Assembly (NCBI RefSeq): GCF_016545825.1
Contig: NC_052618.1
Span: 11,585,398 to 11,649,397, forward strand
Source of the DNA: Eucalyptus grandis
Taxonomy: Eukaryota > Streptophyta > Magnoliopsida > Myrtales > Myrtaceae
DNA: 64,000 bases
Direction: 5' to 3'
Shown here one piece after another: positions 46,960 to 57,349 of the stretch (position 1 is the stretch's first letter; every line of letters begins with the position of its first letter). A program made the translations under genes and the position numbers. The notes under the pieces were generated by a model. That model was not told the origin of the DNA. It searched no databases and worked only from the letters and a program-made list of their open reading frames with translations.

Positions 46960-48192
46960 CTAGCTTAGTCAAAATATTTGTCGGATTATCTAGTGTAGAT
47001 AATTTTTTCATTGTAATTGTACCTTAAGCAATCTAATAATTCACAAAGCGATACTGTATGTCCATATATTTTGTCCTCTTGTGATGCATCGCGTTCCTGG
47101 TCAAAACAATTTGCACTTTGGTTATCGTAACAGATAATGGAGGTTTCCTCCTACTTAAGTTCTATAGTCAAATGCTTCGACCAAAGAGCTTCCTTTATAG
47201 CTTGTGCTGTTACCATATACCGCTTCCGCTGTTGCCATATACTCTGCTTTGATAGTGGATAAAGCAACAGCATCATGTAAAATTGCTCTCCAACTAACCA
47301 CAAAATCACCAAGCGTAAAAGTATAACAATTCAAAGATCTCCTTTTGTTGAGATCGCTCACATAATCAAAATCAACGAAGTCAACAACCGAATGTTTTAT
47401 ATCACAACCTCCAACAAAGATCAAACTCACATCTAAGGTGCCTTAGAGGTTTCGAATAATCAATTTCACAACTTGCCAGTGAGCTTTACTTGGATGTGCA
47501 ATATACTTGCTCACAACACTAACAGCTTAGGAAATATCTGGACGAGTGCAAACCATAACATACATAAGGCTACCCAAAATACCAAAATATAGAGCTTGAG
47601 ACATCTCATTTTCTTCTTCTTTAGGTGTAGGCAATAAAGAAGCTGAAAGCCTAAAATGGGATGCAAAAGGAGTACTTACCAATTTTGCTCAAGATTTTCT
47701 CAGTATACTTCTTCTACGAGAGGTATAACTTTCAATTTGTCTATCTCTCCGAATCTCCATACCTAGAATTTTCTTGGCAACTCTAAGATTTTTCATATCA
47801 AATTCTTTGCTAAGTTGCCTTTTCAAATTTTGTATCTCTAATATGTTATATCCATATTTAATAGAAAACAAATAAAAGAAACATCATGCAATTTCTTATA
47901 GTACACACAACTGTCATGTGTACTTCGTGAGTGGCCATAACTCAATATAAAACTATCAAACCTTTTGTTCTAGATCATAAAGGACTAAGACATATATATT
48001 TTCTCTGCTCACCATGACTCAACAACAAATCTCTCGGGGTTAGACATATAAATTGTCTCCTCAAGCTCGCCATGTAGAAAAGCAATCTTGACATCAAGTT
48101 GCTAAAGTTCTAAATCATAAAGGGCTATTAACGCGAGCAACACACGAATGGAACTATGTTTCACAACCGAGAGAACACTTCATTAAAGTAGA
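46960..48192 (-). pseudogene. Decayed Copia pol, copy 2 (truncated)
   Basis: Matches 22600-23820. RNase H residues such as VDFDYVSDLNKRRS and ALSTIKAEYMATAEA lie at 47155-47430. RT residues LKRQLSKEFDMKNLRVAKK lie at 47689-47871. It stops abruptly at about 48192, where copy 1 continues further into the RT. The end sequence CTTCATTAAAGTAGATTCTC is repeated at 48250-48269. Confidence 0.75.
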
Positions 48193-49250
48193 TTCTCTCA
48201 TGAGGTATGAACACCTAGAGTGCCAAAACTTGGCACAGATGGACGAGAACGCTTCATTAAAGTAGATTCTCTCCTGAGGTACGAAAACCTAAAGTGCCAA
48301 AACTTGGCATGGAGGGACACTTCAGTGCCAAAAGTTTGGAAAGTGACACTTAGGACGCGTTTGGTAACGATTCTATTCCCGAGAACAAATTCGATAAAAA
48401 AAATGATTCTTTTTTATTTTGTTCCCGGGAATAATTTCTAAGCATTTTAAATTGTTTGGTAACTGTCCAAAATTTCTGATTCTAGAGTAAAATTACGTTT
48501 AATACCGTGCTCATTGATTCTATTCCAAATCAATTTCTTTTAATTTTTAAATAATTTTTTTTACTTTTTTCCTTTATTTTTCTTTTCTTTTTCCTTTATT
48601 TTTCTTTTCGTTTTTTCCTTTTCTCCTATTCTTCTTCTTCTTCTTTTGGCTGGCGACCTCATCGGAGTGTCGCCAGCCCTCCGCGAGGTTGGCCCTCGTC
48701 GACCGACAAGCTCGTCGGACTGGTTGCTAGCGACCGGCGGCAGCGACGGCGAATGGCGGTGAATGGCGGCGGACGGTGGCAGACGGTGGTGTAGGACGGC
48801 GGTCGATGAAGAAGAAGAAAAGAGAATAAGAAGAAGAGAAAATGGAAGTAGAGTTTATTTTTATTCTTAGATTTGTTCTTGGAACAAGAATCAACTTTTT
48901 TATTCTTGATTCTTTCCAAATCTACTTCGAGAACAAAATAAAAATAATAAAAATTTCCCAGGAACAAAATTTTTACCAAACACGATTATGTTCTCAAACT
49001 AATCCCGGGAATAAAAAATCATAATCAAGCACTATTTGGATGGTTACCAAATAGTGACTTAAGTGCCAAAATTGGAACAAAATTGATCACTTAAGTGTCA
49101 CTCTGACCAAAATCCGATCAAAATGCCGATGTGGCAATTTTCTGGTGAATTAAGTGTAAAACGACGTCATTTTGGTGCTGACGTGGTAACAAAATTAATA
49201 GAAAAATTAATAAAATTAAATTTAAAACTAAATTTATTTAAAACAAAGGT
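48193..49250. repeat. AAGTGCCAAAA-type repeat with an inserted TIR element
   Basis: The flanks on both sides of E8 carry the CACTTAAGTGCCAAAA repeat motif that also forms the TIRs of the MULE-like element at 49922. This is probably a relic of a related element. No gene. Confidence 0.5.
48353..49058. mobile_element. TIR element E8 with GC-rich core
   Basis: A 706-bp element with ends GGACGCGTTTGGTAACGATT and, inverted, GTCACTATTTGGTAACCATC. TTA flanks it (48350-48352 and 49059-49061). The core at 48645-48800 is GC-rich with GGCGGC repeats. No coding content. Confidence 0.75.
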
Positions 49251-49921
49251 ACATAGTCTAAAATACTCTTATCTCAAATTTGAAAGTCAAAACCCAAATA
49301 TTGGATATGATCCAAATTAAGGGCACTAACCGTATTGTTTATTATAAACTAGATCGTTATAATTGATGGCATTAATACAGAACTATCATTATCCTTACTT
49401 CATGATAGGATCGTTCCAACTCCATTGTCTGCGATTTTTCCCTTCTTTTCCGAAGCATTAAATCTTATCATGTAATGCACAATTAATCAAGACAATTGAG
49501 CATGCATGTCCAAGGTTTTAATTATAATACTTTGGGAAAATGCCGATAAAATTCACAAACTAGTACCTTCATGGTTTATTTACCCCAACTAATTTTCTTC
49601 TGACAAAAAATCTCAACATATGTACCCCTTACTCAAATCTATCTTGCATTGGCATTCTACTTGATATTACGTCAAAAGAAATGTGTCAACACACGTGATT
49701 TCCACGTCAAATCTGTTATTCTCCACGTCCAATCCATCTTGCAGTCATTTGTTACGTGTGTTGATGCATACGCATATTAATGAGTTATTAAACGGAATAT
49801 TAACGAGTGGTAGATTTGGGTTGATTGGGAATTTTTTGTAAGATGAAAATTAATTTATGGTAATGCGTCATGAGTAACTAGTTTGAGAATTTTAATGATA
49901 TGAACTCTAATCCTCAATAAG
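49251..49921 (+). repeat. Block d, plus copy
   Basis: It begins with the edge of the Copia LTR (to about 49300) and continues as the reverse complement of 27475-28062. It includes a foldback at about 49546-49905. It ends at CTCAATAAG, the target duplication of the next element. Confidence 0.6.
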
Positions 49922-50607
49922 GAAACCTAGACCCCTAAAGTGCCAAAAGTTGGCGCAAAGGGACACTTAAGTTCCAAAATTGGAGCAAGATGGATTACTT
50001 AAAGTGCCAATCCGACCAAAGTGCTGACGTGCGCAATTTCCAACGAAGTAAGTGCAAAATGACGTTGTTTTGCATGATAATGTAGCTAAACAATGTCAAA
50101 ACGACGTCGTTTTGGTGGTGACATGGTAAATAATGAATATAATAATTAATTAAATTAAATTAAAAACTAAATTTACTTAAAACATTTTAAAATGATAATA
50201 TTAATATTAAAAAATTTAAAAAAAAGGGGGGGAGGCAACTTAGGGTAGAAGCGGCCGAGGGCCGAGTCCTCTTCGCCGCCGCCGGAAGGGCCGGCGACGG
50301 AAGAGGAATGGTTGGCCGGGGTCGCCGAGCTCTAGCGAAGGCCTAGGGACCCCGGCCGACCGGCGGCAAGGGCCCGTGACCCCTGCCGGATCTAGGTGAG
50401 GGTCATAACCCTTGCCCCAAATCAGGGACGAGGGCTCGCGGCCCTCGCCCAATTCCGACGAGGGCATGCAGGCCCTTGCCACCGGTCAGCTAGGGTCGCC
50501 AGCCCCTGACCAGGGCTCAGCGGCCCCGACCGACCCTCCCCCACCTTCCGGCAACAAGGAGGAGGATGCGGCGGCGGTGAGGGCTGAGCTCTCATCCGTT
50601 AGCTGCC

Positions 50608-50608
<1 letters not shown>

Positions 50609-50687
<79 letters not shown>

Positions 50688-50738
50688 TATTATAATAATA
50701 ATAATAATAATTATTATTATTATTATTATTATTATTAA
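50609..50738. repeat. (AAT)n/(ATT)n microsatellite
   Basis: About 130 bp of pure ATA/AAT units that switch to ATT/TTA units near 50688 and 50710. The switch makes the tract self-complementary. It is translated as polyasparagine in one frame, which is an artefact. Confidence 0.9.
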
Positions 50739-51059
50739 ATTTAATTTAATTAATTTTTATATTAAAATACAAATTATACCGTAACGACATCGTTCTTGTG
50801 TGTGTTTTGCTAAGTCAAATTGCCGGCAAGCCACATAAGAGAGAAAATTAATAAATAAAAAAATGGGGATAAGTACATTATCAGTGCCATAAGTTGTATG
50901 CGGTGCTCACTTTGGTGTCAAAAGTTTTTATCGGATCACTTAAGTGCCAAAAAGTTTGAAAAACCCTCACTTTAGTGCCAACTCCAATCTGGTTGGCTGG
51001 AAATCCAACGTGGCCTTTTTTTATTAATTATTTATGCTGATGTGGCTCGCTGGAGGTCC

Positions 51060-51920
51060 AGTTAGCATCTAAAGCAAGAAACAACGTCGTCTAGTTGCAT
51101 TTCCACCCAAATAAGAACCATAATTTGCCAAATTGAAAGAAATCCCCAATTTCAAATCATAATTATTGTCGACGAGCCCATAACTCCTCGGACGTGCGCC
51201 AGGTGGACGTCTCGACCTCCTCCTCCATAATCGAAGGACGAGATGATGATGCTGCCTCCACCAGCAGCTTTCCAATGGACAGATTCAGCGGCGAACACGA
51301 GGCTGAGGAGCCTAGGGGGGACGCTTGCGATGTCTCCCCATGACCTTGAGCCCCGATCGAGGACCTCTTCCCTTATCACACGATCTTCTACCAGTAGGTT
51401 AGGCGGTTGACTCGATTCTAATTCTATGCTCGATGCCACCACTTGTGCGATGGCTCAACGCTTGACTACGAAAAGATGTCTCGGGTCAGAGGGTTGAGGA
51501 GATAGGTCACGCCGCAGAGGTCTTGGAAGCAACGCGACCCATGACCCAAAGCTCCAACTCTGTGAAGCCATGACCTCCTGGCCAAGTTGGGGGAATGAGG
51601 CTTTGAGCTGTGGCTCGGATCTGAGCCGAGGACTTCAGACGCCACTCACCGCACGTGCATGGTGGTGAAGGGTGGATCGTCAATGATGTGGGGCCATCCT
51701 CTGTAGACGGACCTGAGCTTTGTGGAGGAGCTCTAGTAGAAGGGAGCGACAACAACCTTGTCCTCCTCCTCGGCATTTCACGACAAGAAGAAAAAAAAAA
51801 GCAAGGAAGAACAATAGGTGTGAACATTGAAGAAGAAGAAGAAGAAGAAGGAGAAGGAGATGGACTGATTTTCTTTCTTCTTCGTTGGACAGCAGCCAAG
51901 AAAGTCCACATGGACTGATT
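51060..51920. other. Possible captured sequence inside M4
   Basis: Normal-composition DNA with open frames on both strands (for example minus 51152-51442 and plus 51655-51918). Part of it (51650 onward) is shared with 2893 onward. No homologue is recognised. It could be a captured host fragment, as in Pack-MULEs, but nothing in the frames proves it. Confidence 0.25.
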
Positions 51921-52250
51921 TTCTATAATAATAAAAAAATGCTCAGTCATATTAAATTTTTAATTAAAAAAGTTATGTCAATTTTTGGTATGAATTTTTT
52001 GCCGGTTTGGCACTTAAGTGATCTGGCGAAAACTTTTGGCACCAAAGTAAGAGTCATACACAACTTTTGGCACTGATAGTGTACTTCTCCCAAAAAAATG
52101 ACACGTGGGATTTCCAGCAAGGTTCGCCAAATGTGGCACTCAAGAGTGGCTCATTTTTCATAAAAAGTGACACTTTCGTAAGTTTTGGCACTTAAGTGTT
52201 CCTTTGTGTCAACTTTTAAAATTTGAAACGTTCTTTTGCCCCTCAATAAG

Positions 52251-54656
52251 GGTGGAACTAATTTGGATTAGATTCTATATGGCTAATCTCCACGAAGTAG
52301 TTTCTCAAGCCGGTTCCAACAACTCCTCCCAATTTTGATCATTGGTAAAATGCTGCACTTTGGGTCCGCATGGCTGAACGTTCTGGCAATGCGACTTTGC
52401 CACGATCATTATTGAGTCCAAGGAACTTTGGACCTATAGCAAAGTATATTGATTATCTTTGTTGCAAAGTATTAATGCTATAAATCAAATCTAGGTTTAG
52501 TCACGTCTCATCCGTATCGTTTCTATTTCCTTGTATGATCCATTATTTCGAATGAACACCAAAAGAAAAAAAGAGGTGAAGTGGAAAGAAAATTGAACTG
52601 GGTTGTGGCCCTTCCATATGACATATCGACATTCATTCATGCAACAATTCATTTTGAAATGCAAGAATATATGAGCAACCCACTCGATACAAAATGATTA
52701 GATTGTCGATAGGGTTATTCAATGCTCATTGCCTTCATTTAGGACTCTCAAGATTACACGACGCGAGGGTCATCACAATCACCTTTGGAGTTCTTCGCAC
52801 TACATGGCATGATCGACTTAGCGATCTAGCGTGCTTGCTTATCTTTCACAACATCTTGAGTTCGAGTTTCGATTGACTTCTAGTGTCAAGCCCAATCTAT
52901 GCTTAGGGTGCGTTTGGTAACGCTTTTGTTCCCGGGAACAATTTATGATCATAAATTATTCTTTTTTATTTTGTTCCCAAGAACAATTTCTAAGTATTTT
53001 AAATCGTTTGATAACTGTTCAAAATTTCAATTCCTGGAATAGAATTGTGTTTGGCACCGTTCTCAAAATTTCTACTCAAATCATTTTCTTTTAACCTTTT
53101 AATAATGTTATTACTTTTCTTTTTTTTTCTTCTTTTCTTTTTTCTTTCCTTTCTCCTCTTCTTCTTCAAGGGTTGCCGGTCACCGACCTTGGGATGACCG
53201 GCGACCTACCAGTCGAGGGCCGATGACCTCGCCGAAGTGTCGTCGACCCTCGCTGGGGCCGTGCCTCGTCGACTGAGCCTCTTTAGTGGCCAAGAGAGGC
53301 CTAAGCGAGGCCCGCCTAGCCATTGGCAAGGCTCAACCGTGCCAAATTTGGCGAGGCCAAGCCTCACCAGTAGCTAGGCGAGCTCGTTGGACCTCATCGA
53401 ACTAGTTGTCGGCGACCAGCGGCGATGGGCGGCGGCGGTTGAAGAAAATAAGAGAGGGAGGAAGAAAACGAAAGAAGAGAAAAGAGAAAAAAAAATGGAT
53501 TGACTTGATTTTGAAATTATTCCCGAAACAAATAATCAACTTTTTTTTTTTTACTTTTCGATTTTGTTCCAAACCTATTTTCAGAAAAAAAAATAGAAAT
53601 TTGTTCTTGAGAATAAAAATTTTAGCAAACAAATTTTTGTTCCAAATCTACTCCTGAAAAGAAAAAAAATATAAAAATTATTATTGTTTGGCAAGTTGCC
53701 AAATAGGGCTTTAACAGATTATCTATTTCCTAAAAATAAATAAATAAATAAAGGAAATGAATTTCTGACGTCAACATTGAGTGAAGAAGACGCTAGCTAT
53801 TGATTCAACACGCAACTCAAGAAAGAAATTCACTTCTTTTTTTGGCACCATTTTCTTGCGTGCACTTTTGTCCCATATGATTTTTTTTTTTTTTTCGGAT
53901 CTGTGTCAATTTGAGTTCGAAGGCATCTCGAAATGGCGACAAACTAAATACAAACAAGATTTGTATTGAAGAAATAATAGGGTCCACCAAAGGCACCAAC
54001 CATTTCATTTTCTATAAGCTCGACTTCTGTCGCACTGATTGTACGTATGGGATACTACGAATTAACCTTTTCTTCATTTTTGCATGATAGAATCATTCCG
54101 ACTTCATTGTCGGCTCATGATCTTTCCCGTTTCTTTTGGAGTATAATATGCTGTGAATGTACAACGTTATCTCGAGAATTGGGCATGCATATCAAAATGT
54201 TATATTTATAATCCCAAAGTCCCAAACTAGTACCCCATGATATATTTACTCCCACACTAATTTTTATATCATAAATAAAACCAAATGGATACCCCAACCC
54301 AAATCCATCCTCTATCTTCATTTCGTCCGATATTTCACTAAAATGCGTACATGTTGACACGTGTGAATTTTTCATGTCTAATATGTCATTCTCGACGTTA
54401 GATCCTTCTTGCGTACATGGTAGATTATGGGTCATGGGTATTAGTTTTGTTTTTTGTGAGAGAAAAATGAGTGAGATATTGGATGGAATGTTGAGAATGG
54501 TAGATATGGGTCATGGGTATTAGTTTTGCTTTTTGTGAGAGAAAAATTAGTTTGGGGATAAATATATCATGGGATACCAATTTGGGACATTTAATTTTAT
54601 TAACCCTAATTCCTAATAACAGTGGAACTATTTTGGATTAGATTGGGTATGGTTAA
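52251..54656 (+). repeat. Repeat block b, copy 3 (left part)
   Basis: A direct match to 3532-5966. It is interrupted at 54656 by the Copia element and resumes at 61916. It contains TIR element E9 and a foldback at about 54210-54600. No gene. Confidence 0.8.
52906..53710. mobile_element. TIR element E9 (E1 in block b copy 3)
   Basis: An 805-bp element with ends GGGTGCGTTTGGTAACGCTT and, inverted, AGCCCTATTTGGCAACTTGC. TTA flanks it (52903-52905 and 53711-53713). The GC-rich core is at about 53160-53440. It is the positional counterpart of E1, inserted before block b was duplicated. Confidence 0.75.
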
Positions 54657-55070
54657 TGATGGTTTTATATGTATTGGGCTCAAGGCCCGTCCGCCCATGC
54701 TGGGCCCAAAAGGCTCGGCCCACGGGAATAGGGCCCGTGGAAGGAAGGTATAAAAGGGAGGAGAGAGAGAGAGAGACAACGTTTGGAAAACATACGTCTT
54801 CTTCTCTCCAACGCTCTCTCCCCTTAAGACAAAAACAGTAAGCAAACGGACACTTTCCTTCCCTTCAAGGCGTCATCGGATCGAACCAGGGCCAGATTTT
54901 CTTCCTCTTTCAGCATTGGTGTTTAATCTGTGGCTAACAAGGTACGCTCGAATCCGTGGTGTGCTTTAGGATTGGTGATACGTGTAATTCCCGGGCTTCG
55001 TCTTCCGCATTGATTTAGGGGTTCGATTCGGTGTCGAATCCGGTTTTTCGGGGATCAGTCATTCCCAACA
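54657..55070 (+). repeat. 5' LTR
   Basis: It starts TGATGGTTTTATATG and ends CATTCCCAACA. A TATA-like GGTATAAAAGGG lies at about 54748-54759, giving a likely transcription start near 54785. Confidence 0.85.
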
Positions 55071-55071
55071 T

Positions 55072-55083
55072 TGGTATCAGAGC
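55072..55083 (+). other. Primer binding site (tRNA-iMet)
   Basis: TGGTATCAGAGC directly follows the 5' LTR. It is complementary to the 3' end of plant initiator tRNA-Met. Confidence 0.85.
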
Positions 55084-55473
55084 CCTAGTTCACGTTTTTC
55101 CCGATCAATTTGATGTTTTTTGATTGATTTATCGCGAAAAATCTTCGGCTGTACGGATCGGGGCGAAAATCCCGACACCCGAGCGCTGTTCAGCCATTTT
55201 TCTGAGTTTCTGAAAGTTGGAATCAAATTCTGAAGGAACTGGGTGAAAGGCGACGTCGAGACGAGTCCGGCGACATATCGTGCGTCGCCGGACGACGCCG
55301 CACGTGCCCATGCGCGCGCCACAAGCCGAGCGCGTGGGCGCCACGCGCCCAAAGCGCTGGCTATGGCCAGCGCATGCGCCACACGCGCCGGTGACGAACC
55401 GGCACGTGCGCGCCGGCGATCGGTGAAACGGCAAGCGCCGGTCCGCGGACCGACGCGTGCTAACGTCACGAGA

Positions 55474-55838
55474 TGACGTCATCCAACGGTCGGTAACCGC
55501 TCGGATGACGTCACCGATGACGTCATCACCGGCGATGGTTGGCCGGCCGGCGACCCGACCCGACGGCGACCGACCCGACCCGATCAACCTGGCGCATGCC
55601 GCGCACGTGCGGCCGACGCCCGCGTGACGCCGCACGCTCACGCGCGAGGCACGTGCCGGTGACGCTCGCGTGACGTCAACCACCGCACGCGCGCGGCACG
55701 TGTGGTCGGTCCGTCCAACCCGGTCCGACCGGCGTGACCGATCCGACCCCGCGCCCGTTGACCCGACCCGTTGACTGACCGTTGACCGTTGACTCGCCGT
55801 TGACCGTTGACCGTTGACTTTGACCGTTGACCGTTGAC
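55474..55838 (+). promoter_or_regulatory. TGACGTCA and TTGAC motif clusters in the Copia leader
   Basis: Four perfect TGACGTCA palindromes lie at 55474-55481, 55506-55513, 55518-55525 and 55671-55678. About ten TTGAC cores, mostly GTTGACC, follow in 81 bp at 55758-55838. TGACGTCA is the classical bZIP/TGA-factor site and TTGACC/T the WRKY W-box. The region is GC-rich, lies between the LTR and gag, and has no plus-strand coding frame. A regulatory role is inference. The W-box array is also a simple 7-bp tandem repeat. Confidence 0.45.
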
Positions 55839-56010
55839 CCCAAAAAAAAAAAGGAATTTGTTTCTTTTTCAATTATGTCTGTCTGGGCTGTAGCTAAACC
55901 ATTTTTTATTCTGCATTTGTTGCATGAATCATGGAAAATTATGTATTTTCCATTTTATTTATTGTGGATTATAAGTTATCCATTTTAGTTCTGCATTTGT
56001 TGCAGGAAGT

Positions 56011-57310
56011 ATGATGCATTATGCACGGATACCTGCAACCCCGAGAACGGACGAAGGAAGAGCTAGACTGAAAAGGCTGATGAAAGAATTAGCTAATTAT
56101 CGGTGGCTTGATGGTGATTTAGTATCACACATGGTCAAGGTCAATCAGATGATACAGGAAATCATCTGGAATGGTTATCTTATGCCGGATTTTGAGAAGG
56201 TGCCGGCTTTGATAAACACTCTTCCACCTGAATGGCAAGCAGTGTTGGATTGGCTATGGGAGGTCAACGTGGTCCCGGGTTATAGGAGGCTGGTGGAAGC
56301 TTTTGTAAGAGAGTATTATAGGTTTGAGTTGGCCAAAACTTCAACCCTTAGATTGAGCGCCTTGGTGGCGACATGAAAACTCTCCAAAAGTTTTTCCATG
56401 GTTGGCAAATGTACCTTCAGTTTTCTCAGATGTTTTGACTGATAGATTAGAAGGGACATTCCCTAATTATTTCTTAGATTAATTATGAGATGTTTTATGG
56501 ATGTAAATATCTCTTTCCATGTTGATATTTCTCTTTGTATATATTGCTTAGTGTAATGTATAGTTGTATTATGTGAAAGCACTGTTATTATATTGGATGT
56601 TAGATAATATTTGCTTTCTGTTATTGCTAATTGTCAGTGGGTAGTTAGTCAGGGTAGTTATAGAAGTTTTTGTAACTTCATAGAATTAATTTGCATATGA
56701 CAATCATATTAATGATAGTTTTAAGTTAGGATTTTGGAGGATGATTGGAAACGTAGTGACCTTTTGATTCTGAAGCCTTACTTAAAATTATTCATTAATA
56801 TGATGGGTCTATATAAATAGGGATGCATAAATGATAGGCATTAATTATTCGTGCATGTATGTCCGATGTGTTCGATTGATGGTTTCAAAGAACTAAGAAC
56901 GTGATTGCTTTGATATGAACGGCAACTATTGTGAAATATTGAATATGGAGATTCAATATGTGCTGGAAAAGCAAGAATCACTAGAAGCTCTTGACCATAT
57001 TATGGAAGATCTTGAGGGTGTCATGCGCCACCTTGAGCTAACAGAGGACCGCCTAACGGCATTTGAGCTGAAAACAGACATTTGCAATGCTGGTTCTAGC
57101 TCAGAAAGGGCTTTGTGCTCTAAGCGCAAGCGTATTGATTCGTTCAATATGTGGAAATGCAAAGGATCAAGTCCTTGTTGCAAGAAATCAAGAGTTAACC
57201 AACACAAGAGAGGAAAACGTCCTCAAGTGAAGAAAATGTCAAGGGTGAGGCGTTACAATTGTGACAAAAGTGTCACTATGCTCGCGACTGTCGTGAGCCA
57301 CAGAAGATAA
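56011..57310 (+). pseudogene. Copia gag remnant
   Basis: A piece at 56011-56376 has gag (UBN2-like) residues such as LMKELANYRWLDGDLVSHMV and INTLPPEWQAVLDWLWEV. A non-coding stretch follows (56377-56900). The end of gag (56915-57310) has a coiled-coil-like segment and a basic region, then a degenerate zinc knuckle (YNCDK, a frameshift, then CHYARDC). Gag would package the element RNA, but this copy is interrupted. Confidence 0.7.
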
Positions 57311-57349
57311 ACACCTCTTGCACATTTGAGAACTTTGCTTATGTGTCAA

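Larger units (their letters stand above)
49922..52241. mobile_element. MULE-like element M4 (2.3 kb)
   Basis: It is bounded by a perfect 9-bp duplication CTCAATAAG (49913-49921 and 52242-52250). The empty site is preserved, inverted, at 27458-27466. The subterminal inverted repeats read GTGCCAAAAGTTGGCGCAAA and, from the other end, AAAGTTGACACAAAGGAACA, then CTTAAGTGCCAAAA. The interior holds a GC-rich block (50230-50590), an AAT microsatellite (50609-50738) and a gene-like stretch (51060-51660). No transposase. The right part recurs at 2893-3522. Confidence 0.8.

Noticed and set aside
50412..50738. Polyasparagine-containing frame
   Set aside because: Simple translation of the AAT microsatellite and the adjoining GC-rich block.
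55129..55872. 247-codon minus-strand frame in the Copia leader
   Set aside because: It is antisense to the retrotransposon in a GC-rich, repeat-rich leader. The open frame is explained by base composition.
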